Positions 34,548-42,590 of a DNA stretch of 64,000 nt are shown piece by piece. The stretch covers positions 1 to 64,000 of the forward strand of contig JALFOF010000084.1 in assembly GCA_022773825.1 (NCBI GenBank). The letters are read 5' to 3'. Positions within the stretch are counted from its first letter, which is position 1, and each line of letters starts with the position of its first letter. Source of the stretch: Prevotella sp. (lineage in GTDB: Bacteria > Bacteroidota > Bacteroidia > Bacteroidales > Bacteroidaceae). The notes beneath the pieces were generated by a model. That model was not told the DNA's origin and made no database searches. It saw only the letters and a program-made list of their open reading frames with translations. A program made the position numbers and the translations under genes.

Positions 34548-36185
34548 ATGAAAAGATTTGTAAGCGTCCTGATGTTAGTGAACTCTGTCGTCCTAATTTG
34601 GGCGGCAGGTGATTTGGATTTGTCGGAATATGCCGTGCAGTTGGAGCAGCAGGAGGTGGAGATGCCGAAGTGTTTGCAGGGTAAGGAATATATGACAGTG
34701 CGCACGGCAGAGGATGTTTCTCTTGGCACAGTATTGAATGACGCTCGGGCTCAGGCTGACGTTGAGCCCACTTTCTCGCTCTCTCAAGAGGCGGATAAAT
34801 ACGGTTACTACACTCCGAAGAGGGAAGTGTCGTGGATACCAGTGCCTATAATAGCGGCAGGCTTCATTGCCAAGGGGCAGAAGAAGCACTTCCGTGAGGC
34901 AAGGCAGAACTTGCAGCCAGAGTTTCACCACCGCTTTGACGACCAGTTGCAGTTCGGTGGCATAGCACTCGCGACAGGTTTGAAGATTGCTGGCGTGGAG
35001 GGACGCAGCTCGTGGGGACGGTATCTCGCTTCCACGGCTATGTCATACGCTGCCATGGCATTGATAGTCAACGTGGTAAAGAACTCCGCTCACGAGATGC
35101 GCCCTGATGGTTCAACGGCAAACTCTTTCCCCTCAGGACATACCGCGACTGCTTTCGTGGGAGCAACGATACTGCATAAAGAATATGGTCTGACGCGCTC
35201 ACCGTGGTATTCCGTAGCGGGCTATGCAATGGCGACGACGACTGGCGTGATGCGCTCACTGAATAACCGTCACTGGATTTCGGACATTCTCGTGGGAGCG
35301 GGAATAGGCATTCTCTCTACAGACCTCGGATATATGCTTGGCGACGTGATGTTCAAGAAGAAAGGCATTGTGCGGCAGGAGCTTGAGGGACGGAATGACC
35401 TGCGTGCCAACCCTTCATTCTTCAACATCTCTATGGGTGCCAGTTTCATCAACGACGTGCCGTTCAATCTAAAACAGCTTGACGACAACTGCAACCTTAC
35501 GGACAACGATGCCGTGGAGGGCGCGACATTGCGTGTGGGAACAGCCACCCACGTGCAGGCGGAGGTGGGATATTTCCCCTTTAAGTCGTTCCCGTATATA
35601 GGAATAGGTGGCAGGATGAGGATTGCAACGGCTCCGGTGCGTGCCAATGGCATGGCGGTATATGGGCTCGACGGCGCTGTACGCAATGACAAATGGGCGG
35701 ATATAACGGACCAGATGGCTATCTTCTCCGAGGATTTAGGCATATACCTCAACCTGCCTTTGTCAAAAAGGTTCGCCTTGGGAGGCCATCTGATGGCTGG
35801 TTCGCAGCAACATAGTGACGTAAGGCTCTATTCAAGCATCGTGGATTATGACTTGAAGGATGAGCTGAAGCTGGCTAACCCCGATTGGACTGACGACCAG
35901 GCAGAGGATGAGGCGACGTACAGGGGAGACCAAATCCGCATCTTGAAGGATAATAACTTTAAGTGGGGAGCAGGTGTGAGCCTTACATACGCATATCGTA
36001 ACGGCATAGCATGGAAGGTATATTGCGACTATGACTATGCCGACACAGACTTCAACGGCATGTACTACACGGACAAAGCCGGGGAAGTGCTTCCCGAGGA
36101 TATGGGAGAACGCACACAGAATTTCTCCTTCAAGAAAGGCCTTAACCACCTTTCCATAGGTGCAAGCATGAGTATAATGTTTTAA
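34548..36185 (+). CDS. PAP2 phosphatase fused to a predicted outer-membrane beta-barrel
   Basis: 545 residues. A signal peptide (about 1-22) is followed by a PAP2 domain (about 95-280) with all three motifs: K(NSAHEM)RP, SFPSGHT and R(SLNNR)H(WIS)D. Hydrophobic helices surround these. Residues about 300-545 have alternating polar/aromatic strands (SFFNISMGASF, GVSLTYAYRNGIAWKVYCDYDY) and end HLSIGASMSIMF with a C-terminal Phe, the mark of BAM-inserted barrels. PAP2 enzymes remove phosphate from lipids such as undecaprenyl or phosphatidylglycerol phosphate, or from lipid A. The fusion suggests action at the outer membrane; the substrate is unknown. Confidence 0.85.
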   Translation: MKRFVSVLMLVNSVVLIWAAGDLDLSEYAVQLEQQEVEMPKCLQGKEYMTVRTAEDVSLGTVLNDARAQADVEPTFSLSQEADKYGYYTPKREVSWIPVPIIAAGFIAKGQKKHFREARQNLQPEFHHRFDDQLQFGGIALATGLKIAGVEGRSSWGRYLASTAMSYAAMALIVNVVKNSAHEMRPDGSTANSFPSGHTATAFVGATILHKEYGLTRSPWYSVAGYAMATTTGVMRSLNNRHWISDILVGAGIGILSTDLGYMLGDVMFKKKGIVRQELEGRNDLRANPSFFNISMGASFINDVPFNLKQLDDNCNLTDNDAVEGATLRVGTATHVQAEVGYFPFKSFPYIGIGGRMRIATAPVRANGMAVYGLDGAVRNDKWADITDQMAIFSEDLGIYLNLPLSKRFALGGHLMAGSQQHSDVRLYSSIVDYDLKDELKLANPDWTDDQAEDEATYRGDQIRILKDNNFKWGAGVSLTYAYRNGIAWKVYCDYDYADTDFNGMYYTDKAGEVLPEDMGERTQNFSFKKGLNHLSIGASMSIMF

Positions 36186-36213
36186 TGATAACCCATTAAT
36201 TATAATTCGCTTT

Positions 36214-37236
36214 ATGATAGTAAACAAGACAAAAGCTGCCGTTTATGTGGTAATCCTTGTAATGGCAGGATATGTGGCTGGGGCGTTTATAGGAATACCC
36301 TTTGTTGACGACGCACTCCTTGGGGGAGACATAGGCAAGGCGAAGGTTTATAATAACAGCACAGGCGGAGAAGTCAATGTGGGGGCAGACCTGTTGCGCA
36401 GCGACAGCGCATACAGGCAGGAGGTGCTCGCAAGCTATCTCTTGCTCGGCAGCCGTGTCAATGCCGCCGATTCGTTAGTGACCCGTACGTGGCAGGCAAC
36501 GGGAGGGGTTGACTCGCTGACGGAGTTGAATAAGACAATGGAGGCTTTGGCAAAGAAGACAAAGAACGCCAAGGCATTGTATGAGCAACTGTTTATAGAA
36601 ACTGACAAGGTGCTCGCTGGTGGTTCTTCTGGCGGTTATGAGCAGTTGGTGAACAATGCGGGCCATGCTTTCTTCGTTGTGGACAACGAAATGGCGGCGT
36701 GCGCCGACTTCATCGGTGCGCTGTCAGAATACGGTGTGAAGGCGGGAGACGAGCAAATGCTTGCCCTTGCTGGCGGATGGATAGAGTATGGCGTGGAAGA
36801 CGCAGTGTTGACGGGGGCGGAAGACGAGGCTGTATGGCGGGAAATATATGCTACCGCAAAGTCACAGCCGGCTTTGGCGCGCTTCATCGTGAAGTCATTT
36901 CCTACGCTTAGCGCTATATTGAATAAGGTGCAGGGCGGACTTGCCCAGACAAAGGGCTCCTTGGGAAAGGCTACAACGTCTCTGTCTCTTGCTGTTGGCG
37001 ACCTGAACAATGTCCTGCTCATAAAGGCAACGGAGGCTTCCAACCTGTCAATGACAAAGGGTTCGCTGGGTATGACAAAGGGCTCGCTTGGCATGACCAA
37101 AGGCTCTCTCGGCATGACGAAAGGCTCTCTCGGCATGACAAAGGGCACACTTGGAAACTTCTCGGATGCCCTTGGCAAGGCAAAGAGGGCTTCCGTCGGC
37201 TTGAAGGAGCAGTGTTTCAATCTGTCTTTCATTTAG
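36214..37236 (+). CDS. Membrane-anchored protein with C-terminal MTKGSLG heptad repeats
   Basis: 340 residues. One N-terminal hydrophobic helix (about 8-30, AAVYVVILVMAGYVAGAFIG) may be a signal anchor or signal peptide. Residues 45-240 look alpha-helical. From about 280 on, MTKGSLG occurs four times and MTKGTLG once in tandem (37051-37155), flanked by related AQTKGSLGKATTSLSL. The repeats look amphipathic. I recognise no family. The gene sits 28 bases after the PAP2 gene and 4 bases before the next reading frame, so the three are one operon. Confidence 0.8.
   Translation: MIVNKTKAAVYVVILVMAGYVAGAFIGIPFVDDALLGGDIGKAKVYNNSTGGEVNVGADLLRSDSAYRQEVLASYLLLGSRVNAADSLVTRTWQATGGVDSLTELNKTMEALAKKTKNAKALYEQLFIETDKVLAGGSSGGYEQLVNNAGHAFFVVDNEMAACADFIGALSEYGVKAGDEQMLALAGGWIEYGVEDAVLTGAEDEAVWREIYATAKSQPALARFIVKSFPTLSAILNKVQGGLAQTKGSLGKATTSLSLAVGDLNNVLLIKATEASNLSMTKGSLGMTKGSLGMTKGSLGMTKGSLGMTKGTLGNFSDALGKAKRASVGLKEQCFNLSFI
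37051..37155 (+). repeat. Five 21-bp tandem coding repeats (heptapeptide MTKGSLG)
   Basis: Units start at 37051, 37072, 37093, 37114 and 37135. The amino-acid sequence is kept while third codon positions differ between units (for example GGTTCGCTG against GGCTCTCTC), so the repeat is under protein-level selection and not a fresh slippage product. Confidence 0.92.
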
Positions 37237-37303
37237 AGGAATGGTAAAAAAGAATACTTCCGCACCCCCATTCCTTCTCCATACGGGAAGAAGAGCGGAA
37301 GGA

Positions 37304-40300
37304 ATGGGAATGTGGAAGGTTGCTATGACAGCATTGTGCTTCCTGCTATTGCTCTCAGTGCGGTTATATGCTCGTCCTGTCGGGACGTTCTATGAATACG
37401 TACAGAGGGATTCTGTGGGCAAGAAGGGGGCGGAACTGGTGTTCTATGCACCTGCGTTATCGCGATATATACCCCACATCATGCGCCAATATGAGCACGC
37501 CAAGGCCATGCACACACAGCTATGGCGGCTGCAAGAACCGCTGCAACCACCGTTCTTGTTGCTTACGGACTTGCAAGACGACGGCAATGGCGGCGCGTCA
37601 CCTTTGCCAGTGAATTATATTGGTATAGGTATGGCACCGGTGAATATGTCATATTACGTCACACCGACAACGGAAAGATACAGCCATCTCTTTAAGCACG
37701 AATACACTCACACCGTGATGACAGACCGACCAGATAGCAGGGACAGCCGATTTCGCTCGCTGTTCGGCACTAAGGTCGTAGCAGACAACAACTATCCGCT
37801 CAGCACGGTTTGGAGTTTTCTTACCACTCCGAGGTGGTATGCACCGCGGTGGTACCATGAGGGCATAGCCTGTTTCCTTGAAACGTGGCTCTCTGGTGGA
37901 GTAGGAAGGGCGTTGGGCGGATATGATGAGATGTATTTCCGCAGCAAAATCCATGAGAACTCACCATTATCGACAGTCGTTGGCTTGGAGTCCGAGGGGT
38001 CAACAAAGGACTTTCAGCTTGGAACCAACGCCTATTTGTATGGCACTCGTTTCGTGAACTACCTCGTAATGCGCTATGGATGCGATAGTGTGCTGGCGTT
38101 TTATAACCGTACAGAGGGCAGCAAAGCATTCTTCGCGAGCCAGTTTCGCAAAGTGTTTGGCAAGTCACTCCCTAACGTTTGGGACGAATGGAAGGCTTAC
38201 GAACGGCAGCATCAGCACTCAAACCTTGAACAGTTAGGACGATATCCCATCACAATGACGGAGGAGGTAGTGAACAAACCATACGGGTCAGCGTCGCCAC
38301 TTGTCATAGATGACTCATTGAAAGTTGCTTATACGGCGGTCAATTTCCCCGGGGATTTTGCGCATCTTGAACGAATTGACCTTGCCACCGGCAAGCGCAA
38401 GAAGCTCTGTAACATAGATGGCGCGATGTTATACCAGACTGCATACGTGGCATACGATAAGAAACGACAACGCTTGTTCTGGACAGACAGGAACGGTTCG
38501 TGGCGTGGTTTGCGGTGGAAAAGGGTGGGAGAGCGCACCGCGGAGGATGACGTACCGCTGCAAGGACGGCTCAAATACCAGCGTATGTCTAACATAGTGT
38601 ACGACAATGTGCGTGACTGTCTGTATGGACTGCTGTCACATGAAGGAGTCACGCATATCGTCCGGTACGATGCTTCCATACAAAAACAGCAGGTGTTATA
38701 CACGTTTAATTTCGGCGTCAGCGTGACAGACCTTGACGTTTCGCATGACGGCACCATGCTATCTATGACCGTTATCGGGGTGAAGGGTGAGAACTCCCTT
38801 GTTGTTTTCAATGTCAAAGACCTTGATAATGCTTCTTTCACATACCGTACGGTACTTACTCTCGCCGACTCCAACCTGTCACAGTTCCGCTTTTCCCCTG
38901 ATGATACACGGCTGATAGGTTCTTCTTATTACACCGGTGTATCGAATATATGGGCTGTTGATATAGAAAACGGCAAGACGCATCTGCTCAGTAATACCCT
39001 GACGGGGCTGTTCTCACCATGCCTTACGCCGTCAGACACGGTTTACGCCATGCGCTTTAGCAGCAAAGGACTTACGCCAGTGCGCTTTCCTTACAAGGAG
39101 ATAACGGACTGCGAAAGCGTGGAATATCTCGGACAGAAGGCCTACGAGAACAATCCGCGGTTGGCATCATTGGCGCATCTCGGTGAGAATACGGCGTTGC
39201 CAGCCTTCTCGGAGGTGTACGATTCCATCACGCCATACCGACATATCAAGGAGATGGCGTTCCAAGGGGCTTATCCTGACATAAGCGGTTTTACTGATGC
39301 CACTGCGTGGAATAACGTAACGCCCGTCCTTGGCTATCATATTACGTTCACAGACCCACTCGGTTTCAGTTCTATAGACCTCTCTGTCGGGGCTTCTCCA
39401 TGGAGTAATAACCCGTGGAAAAATCGTTTTCACGCCGCTGTGGAATACAAACTAAAGGCATGGAGCTTCCATGCTTCTTGGAATAAGACCGACTTTTACG
39501 ACCTTTTCGGACCCACACGCACCAGCAGGAGGGGCTATAATATAGGATTGTCATACGAGCGTGAGTACACCATGCAGCCTCCGTTCAAATGGCATTGGGA
39601 AGCTTCTGTAAACGCATACGGTGACATGGACGCTCTGCCGATGTACCAAAATGTCAGTGTCGGCAATGATGTGATGACGTTCCAGACAGCCAACTTCAGT
39701 ATCGGCGCATCGAAAACACGCACCTCACTTGGAGGCATTACGCCAGAACAGGGCTACGATTGCCGCCTTAGTGGATATGCGTATCTTGTTGATGGCAAAT
39801 GCTTTCCTTCTCTTACCCTGTCTCTTGACGAAGGCGTGTTGCTGCCATTCATGCGCAATACCAGCGGTTGGTTGCGTATGGCGGTAGGTCAGAATTTCGG
39901 GGAAAGATACTCTTCTTTCGGGAATGAATACTTTGGAGGCTTCCGCAATAACTATGTTGACCACGGCGAGATATACCGATACCGCACCTTGAGCGCCATG
40001 CCTGGCACTGACATCGACGGTATCGCCGCACATTCTTTTTGCAAAGCTACAGGAGAGATAAACCTACAACCCCTTCGCTTCCGCAATACGGGGTTGCTAA
40101 GTCTATACCCCACATACGCGCAACTGTCGCTTTTTGCCATCGACCTCGCGGCTAATCCATGGGGAAGGGATAGGTTCCGCAACTATGTCAGCCTTGGTGG
40201 GCAGTTGAATGTGGAGATAATGCTGTTTAACTATATGAAGACAACATGGTCTTTCGGGTATGCTCGCTGTTTCAGCCAGCGTACCTCGGGGTCTCAACGC

Positions 40301-40339
40301 TCCTCCGGCGAATGGCTGTTCACGCTAAAACTCTTGTAG
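37304..40339 (+). CDS. Predicted metallopeptidase/beta-propeller/outer-membrane barrel protein
   Basis: About 1011 residues from ATG 37304, which begins a signal peptide (MGMWKVAMTALCFLLLLSVR, cleavage near YARP); the frame is open from ATG 37241 but those 21 residues would hide it, and GGAAGGA precedes 37304. Counting from 37304, HEYTH lies at about 132-136 and WYHEGIACFLE at about 183, a zinc gluzincin pattern as in peptidase MA-like proteins. A beta-propeller-like region (about 310-630, with repeated FSPDDTRLIGSSYYTG, DLDVSHDGTML) follows, then strand-rich sequence from about 670 to the end (FTDPLGFSSIDLSVGASPW, WSFGYARCF) typical of a barrel. Substrate unknown. Confidence 0.82.
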   Translation: MGMWKVAMTALCFLLLLSVRLYARPVGTFYEYVQRDSVGKKGAELVFYAPALSRYIPHIMRQYEHAKAMHTQLWRLQEPLQPPFLLLTDLQDDGNGGASPLPVNYIGIGMAPVNMSYYVTPTTERYSHLFKHEYTHTVMTDRPDSRDSRFRSLFGTKVVADNNYPLSTVWSFLTTPRWYAPRWYHEGIACFLETWLSGGVGRALGGYDEMYFRSKIHENSPLSTVVGLESEGSTKDFQLGTNAYLYGTRFVNYLVMRYGCDSVLAFYNRTEGSKAFFASQFRKVFGKSLPNVWDEWKAYERQHQHSNLEQLGRYPITMTEEVVNKPYGSASPLVIDDSLKVAYTAVNFPGDFAHLERIDLATGKRKKLCNIDGAMLYQTAYVAYDKKRQRLFWTDRNGSWRGLRWKRVGERTAEDDVPLQGRLKYQRMSNIVYDNVRDCLYGLLSHEGVTHIVRYDASIQKQQVLYTFNFGVSVTDLDVSHDGTMLSMTVIGVKGENSLVVFNVKDLDNASFTYRTVLTLADSNLSQFRFSPDDTRLIGSSYYTGVSNIWAVDIENGKTHLLSNTLTGLFSPCLTPSDTVYAMRFSSKGLTPVRFPYKEITDCESVEYLGQKAYENNPRLASLAHLGENTALPAFSEVYDSITPYRHIKEMAFQGAYPDISGFTDATAWNNVTPVLGYHITFTDPLGFSSIDLSVGASPWSNNPWKNRFHAAVEYKLKAWSFHASWNKTDFYDLFGPTRTSRRGYNIGLSYEREYTMQPPFKWHWEASVNAYGDMDALPMYQNVSVGNDVMTFQTANFSIGASKTRTSLGGITPEQGYDCRLSGYAYLVDGKCFPSLTLSLDEGVLLPFMRNTSGWLRMAVGQNFGERYSSFGNEYFGGFRNNYVDHGEIYRYRTLSAMPGTDIDGIAAHSFCKATGEINLQPLRFRNTGLLSLYPTYAQLSLFAIDLAANPWGRDRFRNYVSLGGQLNVEIMLFNYMKTTWSFGYARCFSQRTSGSQRSSGEWLFTLKLL

Positions 40340-40347
40340 ATGCGTAT

Positions 40348-40590
40348 GAGGTGTAAGGTTATAGGTTGTGGGTTGAAGGTGGTGAGGTTGTTGGTTGGAG
40401 GTGGAAGGTCACAGACCTCACCACCATCAACCCACCACCTCCAACCTCAAGCCCCACCACCTCCAACCTCAAGCCCTTAAACCTTACCACCTTCAACCTC
40501 CAACCTCAAGCCCCACCACCTCCCACCTCCCACCTTCACCCCACCACCTCCCACCTCAAAACCTAACCACCTCCAACCTCCAACCCCAAG
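40348..40590. repeat. Long AGGTT/ACCTCC repeat tract
   Basis: A G/T-rich arm (TAAGGTTATAGGTTGTGGG to GAGGTGGAAGGTC, 40352-40411) is followed by more than 170 bases of C/A-rich tandem units (CCACCTCCAACCTCAAGCC and variants). Several units can pair with the left arm. It is the most expanded member of the family in the window and spans the whole gap before the PrsW-like gene. Confidence 0.8.
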
Positions 40591-40594
40591 TAAT

Positions 40595-41635
40595 ATGTCA
40601 CTAATCAGTTTCATACCCATAATAATTTACCTTGTAATCTTAAAATCACTTGACAGCTTCAAACTGGTCAAGTGGAAGGGATTGTGCCTTGGCATCATGC
40701 TTGGCATCGCCAGTTGTGCCGTCGCATATAGCGTCAGTGATATCGCTGCCTGTCTCGATATATCTTATTATTCCCCACCAGCAGAAGAACTTCTGAAGGC
40801 ATTGGCAGCCATACTGCTGATGCGTGTTATACATATAGCGTTCTTTGCGGAGGCATTATGCTATGGTGCGGCAGTCGGAGCAGGCTTCGCTTTGCTTGAA
40901 AACATTGTCTATCTTGCTTACAATCCCTCAATGCTTCCTGCTACGGCACTCTTCCGTGGAATGGGAACCGCCATGCTCCACATTGGGTGTACCGCTCTGT
41001 TCCTCACCCTCCTGCTCCTGCTTACAAGTCCGTCGCCCATCCATCGCAGGGCAGTTGCCAAAGCATCAGGCAGATATACCCCGGCAACCCTTTTCGCTTT
41101 GCTGTTGAAGGACGGCTGGAAATTGGTAGCAGCCCTGCCCAGTGTCTTTATCCATGCACTTTACAACATACAATATTTCTCTCCATTGGTGCGTATGCTC
41201 ACCGTGGTAGTGCTGTTCCTCATAGTTTTTCTTCTTGTAAGCAGTTACAATGAGCGGCGCATCACACGTTGGATGGAGCAGTCTATCATGTACGACGTGG
41301 AGCTGCTGACAGCCATACGCGGAGGGAAGCTGGCAGACACCAAGGCGGGAGAGTACCTCTTGGCCGTCAAGGAACAGTTTGACGCGGAGGTATTTTTCGA
41401 CATGATATGCTACATACAACTGTACCTTGAGCTTACAATCTCGGCAAAAAGTCGCATGATGCTTCGCGAGGTAGGGTTGCCATCCGCCGAAAGTGATGAG
41501 GAAAGGGAACGCCGTCGTTCCATGACAAGGGAGTTCCGGGTATTGCGTTCCAACATAGGAACCATGGGCGAGATGGTGTTACACCCTATTGTAAGGCTGA
41601 CGCGTGAGGACTTGAAAGTGGTGGACGACCAGTAG
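40595..41635 (+). CDS. PrsW-like intramembrane metalloprotease
   Basis: 346 residues, seven to eight hydrophobic helices in the first 220. The PrsW family motifs are present: PPAEELLKAL (EExxK), GFALLENIVYL (FxxxEN), AMLHIG and FIHALYN, which supply the putative metal ligands. A cytosolic C-terminal part (about 225-346) is charged and helical. B. subtilis PrsW cuts the anti-sigma factor RsiW; some relatives are Bacteroidetes proteins of unknown substrate. Whether it belongs with the three upstream envelope genes is unclear because a 255-base repeat tract lies between. Confidence 0.88.
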   Translation: MSLISFIPIIIYLVILKSLDSFKLVKWKGLCLGIMLGIASCAVAYSVSDIAACLDISYYSPPAEELLKALAAILLMRVIHIAFFAEALCYGAAVGAGFALLENIVYLAYNPSMLPATALFRGMGTAMLHIGCTALFLTLLLLLTSPSPIHRRAVAKASGRYTPATLFALLLKDGWKLVAALPSVFIHALYNIQYFSPLVRMLTVVVLFLIVFLLVSSYNERRITRWMEQSIMYDVELLTAIRGGKLADTKAGEYLLAVKEQFDAEVFFDMICYIQLYLELTISAKSRMMLREVGLPSAESDEERERRRSMTREFRVLRSNIGTMGEMVLHPIVRLTREDLKVVDDQ

Positions 41636-41673
41636 CGGATAAGTGTTGGTGTTTGGAGAGAGCAATAAAAAGA

Positions 41674-41710
41674 GACGCACGGTAGTGGCATCTTGCCGCT
41701 ATCGTGCGTC
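41674..41710. terminator. Bidirectional terminator between the PrsW-like and rubredoxin genes
   Basis: GACGCACGGTAGTGGCA (41674-41690) pairs with TGCCGCTATCGTGCGTC (41694-41710) over 17 positions with two G-U pairs and a 3-base loop. It is flanked by AATAAAAAGA on the left and TTTCT on the right, as expected for a terminator serving both convergent genes. Confidence 0.85.
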
Positions 41711-41738
41711 TTTCTACGTCTTGCAGGCATATAGCCTG

Positions 41739-41897
41739 TTATGCTTCGCTAAACTCGTCCTTGCCTACAGAGCACAAAGGGCACACCCAATCCTCTGGGA
41801 GGTCTTCAAATGCTGTACCTGGCTCTATGCCGTTCTCTGGGTCTCCAACTTCTGGGTCATACTCATAACCGCAGACATCGCATACATACTTTTTCAT
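41739..41897 (-). CDS. Rubredoxin
   Basis: A 52-codon frame starting [20 protein letters not shown] and ending with [14 protein letters not shown]. The two CxxC(G) pairs that bind one iron, the PENGI and [13 protein letters not shown] segments are all standard, so an intact small electron carrier, probably serving rubrerythrin or other oxidative-stress enzymes. It has a TACATTTG box about 55 bases upstream. It is too short for the usual size cutoff. Confidence 0.95.
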   Translation of the reverse strand: MKKYVCDVCGYEYDPEVGDPENGIEPGTAFEDLPEDWVCPLCSVGKDEFSEA

Positions 41898-41951
41898 GTT
41901 CTTTGTTCTTGTTATAGTTTATAATAATCTCTTGTTCTCGTAATCGTGGTG

Positions 41952-41959
41952 CAAATGTA
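41952..41959 (-). promoter_or_regulatory. -7 element upstream of rubredoxin
   Basis: On the minus strand TACATTTG, 55 bases before the rubredoxin start. The -33 region is only A/T-rich. Confidence 0.45.
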
Positions 41960-42018
41960 CGTATTTTATTTTTATTCTCCGTACATATCCATGTTTTTTT
42001 TCTTGCAGTAAACGTTTT

Positions 42019-42213
42019 TTAGCATAATTCTATATTCATGGTTTTACTCAGTTCGCTATCTCTCATAACCCCAAGGACACTGATGCTGTAAACGTGTGTC
42101 CATTCTTTGCGCACGCCAATAGCAGTGAGCGTGACGTGTTCTCCTACGTCCGTTCATCCTCTTGTCGCGGCGATGGTGTCAATGGTAAATTTCGTCCGTG
42201 CAGCAATAGCATA
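42019..42213 (-). pseudogene. Possible 3' remnant of a lost gene
   Basis: On the minus strand one frame reads KFTIDTIAATRG, a TGA, then TDVGEHVTLTAIGVRKEWTH, VYSISVLGVMRDSELSK and TMNIELC before a TAA at 42021-42019. The composition is protein-like across the TGA, which could replace Trp or Arg. No start or 5' part remains; the frame dissolves into the 22-bp repeats. I do not recognise the family. Confidence 0.35.
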
Positions 42214-42289
42214 GAGGTTGTAACGTAAAAGCGTAGAGATTGCAACGTAATAGCGGCGCTTTAGCAGCGTAATCTCTATGCTTTTACAC
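42202..42289. repeat. Degenerate 22-bp repeat array
   Basis: About four 22-base units in mixed orientation, diverged from the consensus: AGCAATAGCATAGAGGTTG, CGTAAAAGCGTAGAGATTG (inverted), CGTAATAGCGGCGCTTTAG and CGTAATCTCTATGCTTTTAC. The core here is CTCTATGCTTTTAC rather than CGCTATGC. Confidence 0.75.
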
Positions 42290-42516
42290 CCTAATTGCAA
42301 TGGTGCTACGGCGTGGAACGTGTAATGGCCTGTTTGTTAGTTATATATGTACTTGGATTATTATAAACGCTTGAATGGTAATTTTGGGAATGTCGTCCTT
42401 AGTCCTGCTACATTGCTATGGCGGCGACAAATGGCAGTCCCGTCATAAGGCGTAGGGAAGGGTGGAAAGAAATACGTAGAGTAAGGCGTTGTTTTTCTGA
42501 AATATGCCGATATTTT

Positions 42517-42548
42517 TTTGGAAGTGTCATTATTTTATTGTAATTTTG
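42517..42548 (+). promoter_or_regulatory. ileS promoter
   Basis: TTTG (42517-42520), 20-base spacer, TAATTTTG (42541-42548). It is 42 bases before the ileS start; the leader is too short for a T-box. Confidence 0.8.
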
Positions 42549-42590
42549 CAGGCAAAAACAAAACGAACAAGAAACATAGAAGCTGAAAAG

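Larger units (their letters stand above)
41898..42590. other. Gene-free stretch (693 bases) upstream of ileS
   Basis: It contains the rubredoxin -7 box (41959-41952, minus), a possible gene remnant (42019-42213, minus), a degenerate 22-bp repeat array (about 42202-42289) and the ileS promoter (42517-42548). Nothing is identified between 42290 and 42510. Confidence 0.7.

Noticed and set aside
42504-42590. N-terminal extension of IleRS or a T-box leader
   Set aside because: The stretch contains the promoter and lacks T-box features; the conserved protein begins at 42591.
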